A stretch of 64,000 bases of DNA from Gordius sp. MW1. Taxonomy: Eukaryota > Nematomorpha > Gordioida > Gordea > Gordiidae. The notes under the pieces are model-generated. The model ran no database searches and was not told the DNA's origin. It was given only the letters and a program-made list of their open reading frames with translations. Position 1 is the first letter of the stretch. Each line of letters opens with the position of its first letter. The stretch is from assembly GCA_964036665.1 (NCBI GenBank), contig OZ038530.1, forward strand, positions 8,694,501 to 8,758,500. The letters are read 5' to 3'. Positions 12,579-25,161 of this stretch are shown here, piece after piece. The position numbers and the translations under genes were made by a program.

Positions 12579-13739
12579 CCGATTCAAATTTATAAATCCA
12601 CATTTTGCAAAAACCTATTAACATGATTACTGGCAATATTAAATCCATAATTAGTAAGCTGTATGATATAATAGTTCTTACCATATTTAGTATGTTGTTA
12701 TTATATCAACCATAGAATTAAAGTTATCTTTGTTATGAGCAAAATTAGTCACATAGGGATGCACCTTTAAAGTTAAACTGAAATGAAAGCTATTACATTT
12801 AAAAAATGAAATAACTCCAATAACTTGTTACTATAACTTACAGACTGTAATAATTTATAACATTAAGTGATGAAAATTATCAGCAATAACATATATTGGA
12901 CACAATCACATAAGTTAAAAACTTTATTGCAAATTAAGACAATCCTTTTTAATATTAACAAAACATCAAAAAATAGAGTTTACAAATTGCACAACGTAAA
13001 TTATGAATATTATATATTAAAAGCACAAACTATGGGATGTAAAAATGGTGACAGGCAAGGCAGGAGCAAACTGAGAACTACCAGAGGCACAATCTATAAA
13101 GATTATAAAGTATTTTTTTAAACTTACAACTATGGAGAGGCTATAAGAAATAAAATTAAATTCTAATAGTTAACTCTAAACTTACTTGTTATATTTTTAA
13201 TGTTGAGGGTCTGCAATGGTGAACATGAAGGAATTTGAAAGGGTAAGTTAAGGGAAGCGATAAGAAATCGAATTAAATTTTATATCATTACTTCTATTTG
13301 GGATATCGTCATGTTGATGTGTCAGGTAAAATTGGGAATTATGATAAATTGCTCTAGCTCCACATTTTTGGGTCCTACATCTATAATATTCCTGCATTTT
13401 TTCCCCACTTTTATATTGACGTATTGAAAATCACCAAATACCAGAATTGGTTTTTGATTTGGGGATAATATAAATTTAATAGACATGGAATAATGATAAA
13501 GCGTAAAAGGAAATGTTCAAAATGCGTAGGAATTAACGAATGTTCAAAATGCGTGGGAATTAACGATCGTTAATAACCTATTAACTATTTAACTGATGAG
13601 TAGTTGGCACTTGAGCATGTAGGCATAATACCGATCATTTGTTGATCGGAAAATGGTAATTATAAGAAACGCATTTTTCAAAAGGTTGCGCTTACTAAAA
13701 TAAATGGTAGGTGTAGCCATCGCCATAGTTTTAAGGGGC

Positions 13740-15281
13740 TAAATCAAGAAATTGATAATGATGGTACCATTAATTTTAGTATGCGCAGCCATTTTCAAAA
13801 AAGCGTTTCTTATAATTACCATTTTATGATCAATAAATGTTCGTATTATGATCATTATGATATCGTTGTTTACAAATAAATTGTGCAGTTTTTTTTTGTT
13901 TGATTTTAATCGCCCAAGGTCATTCAATTGTATAAAGATGGTAAGTACAATTTTTTTAAAAGTTATAAATCGCTATAGAAAGAAACTTTTGGACATTATT
14001 TAATAGCTAAGGCAGAATATGAAAACAAAATGTTCACCAACAGCAACATCCTTTATGCTCAAGATATAATAACAAGATAATATAGATCAATAAAATATTG
14101 CAGTGTTAAAGGGGGGAAAAAGTAAAGATTTGCACGAACCAAAGAACAGCAAAAAATATTTTCAAAATTTCTAGAGGTAATATTTAAAATTGTGATTTTT
14201 AAACTATTTTCTATAGGTGGTATTTATTGATATGTATTTTATTGGTATTGAACATTTTAAAGCTAATATGCTAAAGCTATAGTCCCTGAAATCTTCAGAA
14301 TGGCAAGTAACATACATTTTATTGTTTTAAATTCATAATTAAGGTGTATGGAATCCTAAACAATCCAACATAGATACTAATAATTTTGATGTTAGTGATT
14401 CGCAACATCCCTTTCTAAAAAGTAATTACATTTAAACTTTTGTAAACTTTTTAGGTGATTAGGGTCTATTAAAATGCCTCCAAAGTTTAGGAAAGGCAAT
14501 AGTAGATTGAAAAAGGTCACAAGTCAATTAATATATATTAATTATATTTTACAATTTTTTAGGTTTAACCTTTAAGCAAATAGCAAACCTATTGAAATGC
14601 AAATCTCTCTCACCTGTGTTTATTTTCAAAATATGTTTATCCTATACATTATTAATATTATAATTTATGGCTAATAAAGATGCATTTTATACCAGTCTTT
14701 TATTGATTTTTATTAACACAGCTTTATCAAAAAAATAAACAAGTTCTTAGACAAATATATGACATCAAACTAAATTATATAAAGTTATTTAAATTTAATT
14801 GTTTTGATATTCACTTAACTTGAAACAAAAAAATTGCATAAATTATTTTACAAAGATTAATTACATAAAATTTTGATATTCCAATATTATGATGATTACT
14901 CTACCTAAAATTTGACATCAAACTAAATTATATAAAAGTCATTTAAATTTGATTGTTAATGCTTCATAATAATTGATATTTACTTAGCTTGAATTTAAAA
15001 AAATTGCATAAATTATTTTGCAAAAATTAATTACCTAAAACTTTGATTTGAATTCTAATATTAAGATGATTACTCTACCTAAATTTGATTAAAACAACGA
15101 TTTATAAGTAATTTGACACTTAGTGTTTGTTTTTTATATTTGTCATCCATGTTGTTTTACAAATGGCTATTCTTGCACGTAAACAAACAAATTAACGAAC
15201 GTGTTCGTAATGGTAATTATAAGAAACGCATTTTTCAAAATGGTTGCACTTACTAAAATAAATGGTAGGTGTAGCCATGGC
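13740..15281. mobile_element. Second, deleted MULE copy, head-to-head with the first
   Basis: The right arm (about 14180-15281) is an inverted diverged copy of the left arm of the first MULE (7716-8700), for example the stretch around CATCCATGTTGTTTTACAAA and the terminal TACCATTTATTTTAGTAAG reversed. The left end (13755-13870) mirrors the first element's right end across a 30-bp gap. The element is 1.5 kb with no coding, so it is internally deleted. I found no target duplication. Confidence 0.55.
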
Positions 15282-16240
15282 CCCTATACCCGAACCTCGT
15301 AGATTCAATGCACCTGTAGTTGACGACGTTGCCGGAATCATGGTTGGGGACCGTACAGCTTCGCGCCAAATCGTGATTCGAAAAAGAGATAACAATCTTC
15401 AATTCATTGCTGATACCCACCGTTCATATGACGCTCTCCTATATCCGATAATTTTTTGGAAAGGACAAGATCGAGGTGAAAATATATTGCTGCCACCAAT
15501 CCCTTTGATTCCCACAGATGTGCCGATTGAATTCAAACCTATTCAATTTCCAATTAAATTAGCATTCGCAATGAAAATTAATAAGGCTCAAGGTCAAACG
15601 ATGTCTATTTGTGGCTTAGATTTGGGCACATCATGCTTTTACCACGGACAGCTATACTTGGCATGTTCTCGCGTGGGTAAACCATCCCGTTTGTTTTTGT
15701 TGGCTAAAGATGGACTAACCAAAAATATTGTATACTCCATCGCACTTAGAGATTGATGATGAAAAATGAGATCTCCTAACAGGTAATTTATTCATTATTA
15801 AAAACACGATACTAATTTTCAATTAATTGGAATACACATTATTACAGGAGCCGAAACATACAAGAAGGTTAGCTCGAAGGATTTTTATGCATATCGTTTG
15901 ATGATTAGACGCGGTCAAGACAACGTCATACTACGATGTCGTAAGCTTTGCCAACTGTCCTGTCCAATGCCTCAAAGGAATGTTTGTGTGCCCTAGTACA
16001 TTCATCCCAGATGATAACCTTACACCGTTTGAGTACAATCAACAGGAACTGCGTGCGGAAGAATACATTGACTTAAGAGATGCTATTGCGAACAACGCTG
16101 ACATAGCCTAAATTGGTAACTCCATTATTCTACCATCATCGTACTATAAACACTGTACTCAAAAATTATTTCTACATTGTTATTTAGCTAATTAGGGACT
16201 AAGCCAAAGCAAAGCTTGACCGGGTACAGGGAGTAATATA
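15282..16240 (+). mobile_element. Rearranged Helitron fragment
   Basis: The frame 15262-15756 joins a Helitron N-terminal region (NAPVVDDVAGIMVGD... THRSYDALLYPIIFWKGQD, 15310-15474) directly to the C terminus of its helicase (INKAQGQTMSICGLDL, HGQLYLACSRVGKPSRLF, 15580-15700) followed by a stop. Then N-terminal sequence resumes at 15850-16180 (AETYKKVSSKDFYAYRLMIR; TPFEYNQQELRAEEYI; SIILPSSY). The natural order is therefore broken. A degenerate 3' end resembling Helitron tails (TTGACCGGGTACAGGGAGT) lies near 16217-16237. No replication-initiator motifs are visible. Confidence 0.75.
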
Positions 16241-16899
16241 TAAAGATATATATATTTTCGCGGATATGTACAATTACCTTTTTGATGATTTTAATTCAGT
16301 TATAATAAAGTAAGTAAACAAAATGATTTTTCTAATTAGTTATCTAATAGTTGTTTTTGTTTAATAGAAAATAGTTTAAAATTCATTCTTTTAACACTAA
16401 TAAAACAATATTTTTATTGATTTGAATTGGCACATACTTTAAGACGTGAAATCGTTAAGGTCATTGTATTATCCAAAAGACCAGAGTAGGTATTTTTCAA
16501 ATTTTCATAATTTTTGTCTTTTTGAAGTTAATTTGTGAGAAAACAATTAACTTTTTGCCCTATTTATTACCTGTAGTAAACTAGACCTTAAAAGTTTACC
16601 CCAACAACAAAACATTTGAGCAAATAATTTTTAGTTTTTTTAAAACGCGATTTAAACTTTTTCTGGATATTCTAACCCCGGTTTCCACTACTTAAGTAGG
16701 GCGTTTCTTTGTTTAATATAGCTTAATCCATTTTAGAATGCTAAGATTGGTAGGGGCTAATAAGGTTGAACAAAATAATGCAGCTAGTGGATACAAATAT
16801 TCAACAAACAGATTAAACGCATAATGATGTCTAAGAAGAAAATTAGATCATAAGCGCAGAAAAAATGAAATGAAAGATAAGTTGATTTGAAAATCAAGC

Positions 16900-17050
16900 A
16901 TGGTATGCAAACTTATAAAATAAATTAAAGATGTAGAGGGTGGCGGGTGGCCACTCCCCCTCCCTAAATGATTTTTTTAAATACATATAAAGTCATAAAT
17001 ATTCAAAAAAAATTATGTTTTGCCCCCCCCCCCCTAATATACTTAATCTC
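16900..17050. repeat. Fragment of a G/C-tract MITE
   Basis: GTGGCGGGTGGCCACTCCCC followed by AT-rich core and a long C run (TTTTGCCCCCCCC) resembles half of the CATGGGCG MITE family, without recognisable ends. The surrounding 16240-17560 is AT-rich and featureless. Confidence 0.35.
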
Positions 17051-17896
17051 AATTTTTAATGGTTAAACTTATTAGCATTTACACGGAAATTTATATTATT
17101 TTATTAAAATGAAATATTAAAAAAATATCACTATTTGCGTTTGTGTTGTCATTAATTTATATCCTATTTTATTTTCAAATTTGAAAGGATTTTAGAAATC
17201 ATTTTCGCGGATCAATGTGTAGTTCTGTTCTATTATTAAACAAATTAAAAGATTTATTCAAAAATATTCATGAATATGAATATATAATGTAAAAACAAGA
17301 TTTATTTGAAAATTTATATTGAAAATAATTTTTTTTATTCAAATATCGTTTATTCGATGTAGAAACATCATAAAGGCGAAGTATAAATATGGGAAATATA
17401 TAAAATATTAAAGCGGGTAGAAATAAAATAACTAAATAATAATTCGAAAGCGTCGCATATATCATCCGTTAAAAGCGGCCAGCTCTCGGTTTAAAATTAT
17501 ACTTTGCGATTAAAATATCTATTTTTTGTTTAGGTAAAGAGTTGGTGAAATATTTAGAGAACGGGCAAAGTCGGCTGATTCCTTTAAAAAGTTTAATGGC
17601 GGCTAAAGGTCACAGAGCATGAGGCAAAAGGGATACAATTATTTGAAGGTAGGTTGGCCTGGTATTTGGAAGTTTTACGGGCTTTGGCAAGGATCAAAAC
17701 ATTACGGGTGAAAATATATACAAATAAAATCCCATTCAAAGGGTGTGCCATTTAAATGGGATCAGTGTAGAGCTGTCGGGCCGCATCCTTCCTTTCAACG
17801 AAGTGTCACGGCTCTTAAACAGTCGTGGTATTAGCTTTTTTAAAAGCGGCCTGGATAAGGGCATTAACATTTTCGTGCCTGATGTATTTAAATTTA

Positions 17897-18400
17897 TTAA
17901 ATAGACAGTGTAGACTGTAGAGGGTGCTTTGAATGGACGTCTACCTGCTGGGAGCAGTTGCGGCAGGGAAATTTTTCAAGATAGGGAATTTCCAGTCTAA
18001 GTGCGATAGAGTATGATAGCTCAGGATCCTCTATTCTTAATCCATAAAGTAAGTTAGGATAAGCTTCTAGCCACTCGTGATCTGATCTGTCAAAAACCAA
18101 AGATTTTAGGTTGAAGTGCTGGCGGGCGTCGCTACTCAATAAGAGTCAGCAGAGCGCATACGAAACCGGCATTCCAATTATTTTGTTTTGAGGTTGAGGG
18201 GAAGGGGGTCCCTGGATTGACGTTGGCTGACCGGACATCCAGAGCAAGTGCAAAAGATGGGTTATCGCTTGGTGTATTATATCTGTTGATTAAAACATGG
18301 GCAGATTTATAGGAAGAGAAGAAGGCAGCTGGGCGTATGCCTAAGCTACCTGCTTTAATGGGTAATGAGGTTGGACCCACGATTAAGTGCTGAATTCAAT
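17897..18400 (-). mobile_element. Old LINE-like ORF C-terminal remnant
   Basis: Two minus-strand frames resemble the region after the reverse transcriptase of non-LTR elements: LPIKAGSLGIRPA (18370-18300) and, in another frame, HEWLEAYPNLLYGLRIEDPE with a CRNC motif (18100-17920). The second aligns with the better copy at 40370-41025 (YEWLQAIPSRNLGLHMSGEE). It is frameshifted and diverged, so older than that copy. Clade not assigned. Confidence 0.55.
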
Positions 18401-18832
18401 GTTGAGAATTGATCCAGTGAGCCTCTTATAAAGCTATCGTAGATTTTTAGATATCATATCCAAAAACAGAAATTGCAGCATGTAAAATAAAGACCTGTAG
18501 TAAGGATTTTGAAGTGATGAAGTGTCTTCTACAACTACAGTGCTTAATTTGACCACCCTCCAGACAATATAAGGTTTTATGGGTTGAGGGCAAACTTCTA
18601 AATCGTCATGCAATAAATATACCGTATTTTTTTAAAACTTTTGTTCAAATTTCATTCATCATCCAAAACCTGGCTAGGCCCATGAATAGTAATATAATAT
18701 GCTAAATTGTGCACCAATAAAATATGCGATATTTTAAAGAACACACTTAATTTCACATATGACTCAAACTACTAAAAACGATACTCAATCCCAAGTAATT
18801 TTAATTCTAGTAGATTAACACTTATATCTTAG

Positions 18833-21800
18833 TTATCCCATGTGCCATCGTTGAATGTGGGAAACGCACCGCAATTTATTCTTGCGCCATTAAGTGGGCA
18901 ATTACAAAATTCAAATATTCAGATTGCAAATCAAGCTGGTCAAGTACAACAAGTGATTTGATATATATTTTAAATCAGACCAGTCACTTTTTTCATAAGT
19001 TTTTGGTTACAAGATTTGTTAAATTATTTTTTTTTAATTTTAAAGATTCAATTTTTGCAATCACCAAATGGAGGTCAGCCTCTTTATTTTCATACAGATC
19101 ATGCCATTAATTTCCAGGGTGATTTAAACACTTTGGGTGATGGCCATACTATGCTATATCAAATTCCACTTTCAGAAGCTTCAAGTATTATGCATTTTTT
19201 ATTAATTGACTTTTTTAGGGAGCTTATATCAAGTTGGTAATAATAATATGTCCAATGGCATAATAACATTACCAGGAAGTGCATTAATAGCTAATTTGGC
19301 TTCCACTGGTGGCGCCTTAATGGTATTATAAACATATATAGACATGGGCATAGCCAGGATTTGATTTAAAGGGGGGCAATAATGATTTAGAGAGTGGCAA
19401 AATGATAATTTTTTTAATTTCAGTCAAATTTAGATTGAATTTAAAAAAATGGATTTAAAGGGGGGTGGGGCAGCTGCCTCTCCCTGCCACCCCCTTGCTT
19501 TGCTCATGTGTATAGCTCATTATGATCTACATGGCAATATACTGTGTTAATGTCAAATTTAAACAAAGCACTTTATTCACACCCATTTTGTCATTCATGC
19601 TTGAAATAAAATAACTCTTATATTTAAATTAGAAACTTATGTCAATTATAAATAAAACATACAATGTAAAACAAATTTTGTCATGACTTTCTAGGTGGTT
19701 CCTAATAACATAAATCCATCAGCCTTTGCTGCATCTCCTATACTGGGCAATACTGGTAAAATTTTGAATTATCCTAACCACCTTAATTTGCATAATACCC
19801 CAACTAACAAAGAATCAAACGAAAATGAGTCTCAAGATGAACCACTTTATGTTAATGCTAAACAATACAATCGCATCTTAAAAAGGAGAGAAGCAAGAGC
19901 CAAACTTGAAGCACAGGGGAAAATTAATAAGGAAAGAAAGGTATAATATATTGGATGTTATCCATAATGGCACTCCCAAAATTATATTATTTTAATTTGT
20001 GTCAAACCTTGAACCCATTAAATTTTTATAATTTATATCTAAAGCTGTCTGTGATTGACATCTTTTATTCTGATTTAGGCTTTTCTATAGTTACAAATTA
20101 TTTTTAGTGTAAGCACAAACTCATTCTGACATTATATATATATTTTCCCTATTTGGGGCTTAAAGTTTAAACAAACAAGGGTTAGATATGAGATTTTTGG
20201 TAATTATTCAAAGCTAATATCAAGATTTAAATGCAAAAAACAATCCAGTTTTTACATTTACATTTTTATGCACTTTGCAAAAAATATTAGGTTTACACTT
20301 TTATAAAATAGTAATCCTTTCTAAGAAGAAAGTGTTTTTTTATATCTAACAATTAATATCTAATAACCCTTATCTAGTCACTTTTTTATTAATTATTGGA
20401 CATTATCATTTTTTGTACACAATTTCCCTATATTATGTATAAGTATTTAAAAAATGATATTATTTACTTACACCCTATTATGTTTATGCGTCTGCAGAAA
20501 TACTTGCACGAATCGAGACACATCCACGCAATGAAACGATTTAGGGGTGAGGGGGGTCGATTTCATTCGCAAGAGACTGACAAAACGGCAACGCTAGGCC
20601 ATAATCAGCCCCTACAAGATGAAGAATCCAACTGTGGTAGCGAGGAGGAAGGAGGATCGGAAAACGGGCTCAGAAAGAATGGCCTTTCGAGCCATGAAAT
20701 CAGAGAGGCTTTGGCAGCCGCAAGTTTTAAAAAGAATGGTTTCAGCGTTTGTAATATCCTTCCCGCCCCTGCACCTACTACGGTCATTCAAGCCCATAGT
20801 CTTACTTCTCATATACGGTACCGTGATGGTAACGGTATAGACGCCGGCAACGACACTAATAGCTTTTTACCCTCTAGGTAGGTGCCTTTGTGCTCCAAAA
20901 TTTGGGTCATCATCCCTTTTAAGGCTTGAATGTTTTAAATAATGCTTTGTTTATGCTAGTGTAAAAACGTCTGGGTTTTGTTTGGTCGAAAATACAGACC
21001 AACGTTTTTTTGGTCTATTTTTTAATCGCATAAACAGATTAAAGGTTTTTTGTTCAAACTTTTGATCTGTTTATGTTTAGTCGTCTAAAAGCAAAGGTCG
21101 ACCAAACAAAACCTAGCAGTTTTTGCAACACTAGTTTATGTCGAGGAATTTTCTAATGCACAAGATGATTTGGGGTTTTTTTGTTGATAAAAGGAGATCT
21201 GTTACAGTTTTTATTTTTTAATATTAATAATTTTGAATTCGATCATTTTTGAACCAACTTTAAGTTATACTTATTAAATGTTAATCTTAATCGGGCTATA
21301 TTTTATATTGATGTGTTTTTTATCATTTTAGTATAGAGCCATTTTATGCCAAATCAAAACGTTTTCGACCGACTATTTCAGATCAGGATAATTTTTGGTG
21401 AGGGCGTAGGCCTCATTTATTAGATTAATTTCTGAAAGTTTTAGCCATTTTGGGCCAATACTTTTTAAGTTTTGGGCGTTTAAATGGCCAAATCACGTTC
21501 GGGAACGTTTTATGGATTCTACTATTTTTGTCATATTTTTGAAAGTACTTCCGTATTTTACTCAAATTTTGGTGCATTTTGTTCCTAAAAAAATTTTCTA
21601 TCGAAATAATTTAACCAAAAACCTCATGCGGTTAATTTTTTGTGGTCAAATTGATGAAAAATCATAAAAACATATTTACCCGGTATATGAAATCACCAAT
21701 TTCACAATGTGCACTCCTTTATGACCCATTATCATATTTCAATAATTAAAAGTTTGGGATCAGCTACGAGATGGTCAAAAATTGAAAAATTAGATTTCCA

Positions 21801-23164
21801 CCAAAAATATTTATAGATGGCGGTATAATCAAATATCACATGAACATATTATGATGTTTGTTTTTTATCAAATTGCAAATTTATAAAAAATCTATGGTAA
21901 ATAAAAAATATTGGATTACTTAAATTTTGACTTTTATCTACGCGATGGGCAAGTAACTGAGTTGAAAAATAACTTTAGGTTTAATTAAAATAAAAAATAG
22001 CAAGAATTTTTTTTAAAACACCTTTCATCCTGCATAAATTTTTTATTTTTAGCATGGATTATCAGTACAAATATGAGCAATTTTGCCATCATATTATTAT
22101 TTATTTTTTTAACCTCACATTGATTAGCCTACCCCCATATCATTTAAATTAAAATTCAAGATCTACAAACTCGTATAATTGCCAATTGCCCAGAAAAAAA
22201 GATCAAATTAAAGTTTATTTTTATTCCAATATTATTTATTTACCATATATTCTTTATAAATTTGCAATTTGATAAAAAAACAAACATCATAATATGTTCT
22301 TGTGATAATTGATTATACCGCCATCTATAAATATTTTTGGTGGAAATGTAATTTTTTGAATTTTTGACCATCTCCTAGCCGATTACAAACTTTTTATGAT
22401 TGAAATATGATAATGGGTCATAAAGGAGTGCACATCGTGAAATTGGTGATTTCATATACCGGGTAAATATGTTTTTATGATTTTTCACTAATTTGACCAC
22501 AAAAAATTAACCGCAAATGTTTAAGGTTTTTGGTTAAATCATTTCGATAGAGAATTTTTTAGGAACAAAAGGCACCAAAATTTGAGTGAATAACGAAATT
22601 ACTTTCAAAGATATGACAAAAATAGTAAAATCCATAAAACGCTCCTGAACGTGATTTGGCTCTTTAAACGTCCTAAACTTAAAAAGCATTGGCCCAAAAT
22701 GGCTAAAATTTTCAGAAATTACTCTAATAACAATCAACAAAAATCATCCTGATCTGAGATGGTCAATCAAAAATCGTTTTTTTTGACGAATCGACATGGA
22801 ATGGCTCAATAGTCCTTCGAATAATGAATTTAATAGAAACCTCACGTTGAACGCATCTAGAGAACCTATTGCCTCAAAAGTGGCCCAAACCGTCCAAGTG
22901 AGCCAACTTACTGCTACTACTACCAAGAAGGATAGTAACTTGCAAACATCCCAAAATTCTCAAGTGATAGTGCTCTACAATAACGGCAATTACTATTCTT
23001 ACGACGAGAATGGGCTAAACCCTACTCAAATTAATATGTTGTCAGATCCCAAACAAATTAATAAATTAAGATTTGTCATAGGGGACCAGAGCCAGACACC
23101 CAAATTCAACAGCAACAGGGTGGAGCTTAAAGTTTATAAATCGGAACCACAGGGAGATTGCTAA
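18833..23164 (+). CDS. NFYA: Nuclear transcription factor Y subunit alpha (NF-YA), six 3' exons
   Basis: Exons: 18833-18952, 19046-19184, 19219-19322, 19695-19940, 20498-20877, 22813-23164; all GT-AG and in phase, 446 codons plus stop; the 5' end was not found. NF-YA gives the NF-Y trimer its CCAAT-box specificity. The Gln/Ser/Thr-rich activation region is in exons 1-3 (QFILAPLSGQLQ; LYFHTDHAINF). The subunit-binding helix EPLYVNAKQYNRILKRREAR ends exon 4. The DNA-binding part KYLHESRHIHAMKRFRGEGG opens exon 5, the domain being split by an intron after ERK. The usual motif is RHRHAMxRxRGxGGRF; here the middle Arg is Ile. The last exon (SPSNNEFNRN...SEPQGDC) has no domain I recognise. A MITE lies in intron 3 and a foldback element in the last intron. 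AATAAA is at 23197. Confidence 0.9.
19343..19508. mobile_element. CATGGGCA-family MITE in an NF-YA intron
   Basis: Starts CATGGGCATAGCCAGG and ends with a diverged GCTTTGCTCATG, with AAAGGGGGGCAATAATG near the left and GCAGCTGCCTCTCCCTGCC near the right end. A 6/8 imperfect target duplication flanks it. It is the CATGGGCG family seen at 4770-5122 and elsewhere. Confidence 0.75.
20955..21135. mobile_element. MITE with CTAGTGTAAAAAC ends
   Basis: Inverted ends CTAGTGTAAAAACG...TTTTGTTTGGTCGA and TCGACCAAACAAAA...GCAACACTAG, flanked by TTTATG on both sides (6-7 bp). It lies in the last NF-YA intron. Single-ended relatives occur at about 33710-33830 and 62745-62835. Confidence 0.75.
21335..22808. 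mobile_element. Large foldback element in the last NF-YA intron
   Basis: Two arms of about 650 bp (about 21335-22050 and 22180-22808) are imperfect inverted copies: GAGCCATTTTATG at left pairs with CATGGAATGGCTC at right, and blocks such as ATGGCGGTATAATC, GGGTCATAAAGGAGTGCAC and AAAATTTGAGTGAA recur inverted. No gene is inside. Its right end stops 4 bp before the acceptor AG of the last NF-YA exon. Confidence 0.8.
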
Positions 23165-23202
23165 AAGATATTTAAGGCGGCTTGACATTATATAATAATA
23201 AA

Positions 23203-25161
23203 TGTATTATATCATTAGTTAAAAATATATAAAAAAAATGTCGCGATTATAAAATAATAAAAATTTTTGAGTTGGAAATGTCAGGATTTGAGATGTGTAT
23301 TATTTTAATGTCTGTTTTACAACATACTTGACAAATGAAATGCACCTCTAATTTGTTCAGATATGCTATTTGGAAAAAATAAGTTTATTTGCTTTGCAAC
23401 TTTCAAACGTGTTTTTGGCAATAACCTTGAATATTAAAATTAATTGCATGATATCAATTAAGCATTCAGTTTTGTTTTAACTAAAACATTCGCAAGATGC
23501 AACAGCATCTTGAGAAATAGACTTATTAGGCTAAATTCGCTGGCATGTCGGTACTATCTAACAAATACTTTCAAGTAGATTCATAGATTTTGATCATCCT
23601 TTTATTTTAACATATATTAGTGGCTTCGATTAAGTGAGTGATAAATGTCAGAAAATCAAAAAAAAATGCAACTATATAAAAATTTTTCTTTAACTCGATA
23701 ATAATTTAGTTGTTAAACTAAAGAAATTACTACAGCCGGTTATAAATTTTAGCATACTTTATGCCTCGCCCATTTTAGTACATAAAATTTTCTATTTAAA
23801 ACGTCAATTTCTGGCTTTTAAAATGTTTTCTTTTTGCAAAAATAAAATTAATTAGCTACTATAAACAAGGACAAATTTACTACCAAAATTGGTGACCTAT
23901 TTTGACCATTAGTAAAGGTCACCCAAATGGCTATTAAACATTCTACAAACAAGATAGATTTTTATTACTAATAAATATAATTTAATAATTTTGCAATAAA
24001 TTGCATACTTACACACAGTTTAATTTATGATGTTATTTATAGTATGTAAAGTTAAAGGGATAAAACGGGCAAAGTATTACCTAAAAGCATTCAAATTGCA
24101 TTTATTATAAATGCATTTAGAAATCTAGTTAAAAACTCTTTTCCATGCCCGATTGATTTTTAAAAGAAAAACTTACAGTAAACCTAAATATTTGCAACAG
24201 GACCAAATTAACAACAAAAATTACATAAAACTTGTTGCATATGTAGTAAGATGAAAAATATGTAAAATTATAAGCAAATAAGGGGATAGCAATTTTTAAA
24301 TTAAATTATTTTTTATTCTTTTGCATTAATTAAAAAAAATTAGCATATTTGGTTTAAAAAATCAGTTTTTTAAAATTAATTATTTGTTAGAAGGAAAGTT
24401 ATTAACTTTGATAGAGGCAAGGCTACTTAGAAAGAAATCAAGTAAAGACGCATTGGGGGCTTCTAAAACCTCTTATTTGAGCAAAACAAGTGATCTTCAG
24501 TATTTAAGCATACCCAAGATCTAGTTCAATTGTAACTAATATAAAATCCAATTTTACCCTTTAATATGTTTCATTATGTAAAAACAAAATGTGGATATAT
24601 AAAACAAGGCAGGGATATCATAAGAAAAGCATTGTAGTGGTCAAAATCAAGCTTACACTCTTCCCTCCCCTTAATTAAAGTTTCTCTAGCCTTTTTTGTT
24701 AAATATAAAATAAAAATATGGACAAACATATACAATTAAACATCTAATTTTAAAGCAAAAAATCAAAATATATCTGCTTAAAATAAGATATAAAAATTAT
24801 TGAACATATTTAACACCAATAAAGGTAAAAAATACCATATAAAACAATAATCAAAAAATTGCATAGCAATTAACAGGAATGTTTATATTTCAGAAAATTT
24901 TTAAACCTTAAGTGTTTTTAATTTTTAACAAAATCATTCAAATATTTTCTTTTATAAAGATCTTCAAAATGATATAAAAATTAAAATAATGATGAATCAA
25001 TAATTATATATTTACAAGTATGAATTTTATTTAATTTAATAAAATTTAAGGAATATGAATAACCAGTTTACAACATAATTACGTAGAGTGCAAAAACATT
25101 ATTTAATATAAATAATTTTACATGTGTCTGATTTTTAAATAGCACTTTTTAAAATACTAAA
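23203..25161. other. AT-rich spacer between NF-YA and eIF1A 3' ends
   Basis: No coding or recognisable repeat. Both genes point into this 2-kb spacer, so it should contain their 3' UTRs; the AATAAA for NF-YA is at 23197-23202. Confidence 0.5.

Larger units (their letters stand above)
6925..13724 (-). mobile_element. Mutator-like (MULE) element with nested insertions, 9-bp TSD
   Basis: The left end GCCATGGCTACACC and the right end (complement GGCGATGGCTACACC) continue into matching inverted ends of about 80-100 bp running through TACCATTTATTTTAGTAAG. A perfect 9-bp duplication ATAGTTTTA flanks it at 6916-6924 and 13725-13733; 9 bp is typical of Mutator-like elements. The left end is split by a hAT insertion at 6936-7715. 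The only recognisable gene is a SWIM-finger transposase tail at 8952-9314 continuing past 10866, minus strand. The rest, including 10920-13600, is AT-rich with no coding that I can support. Confidence 0.75.

Noticed and set aside
20605-20840. Short frames opposite or beside NF-YA exon 5
   Set aside because: They overlap the DNA-binding exon of NF-YA in other frames and have no family resemblance.
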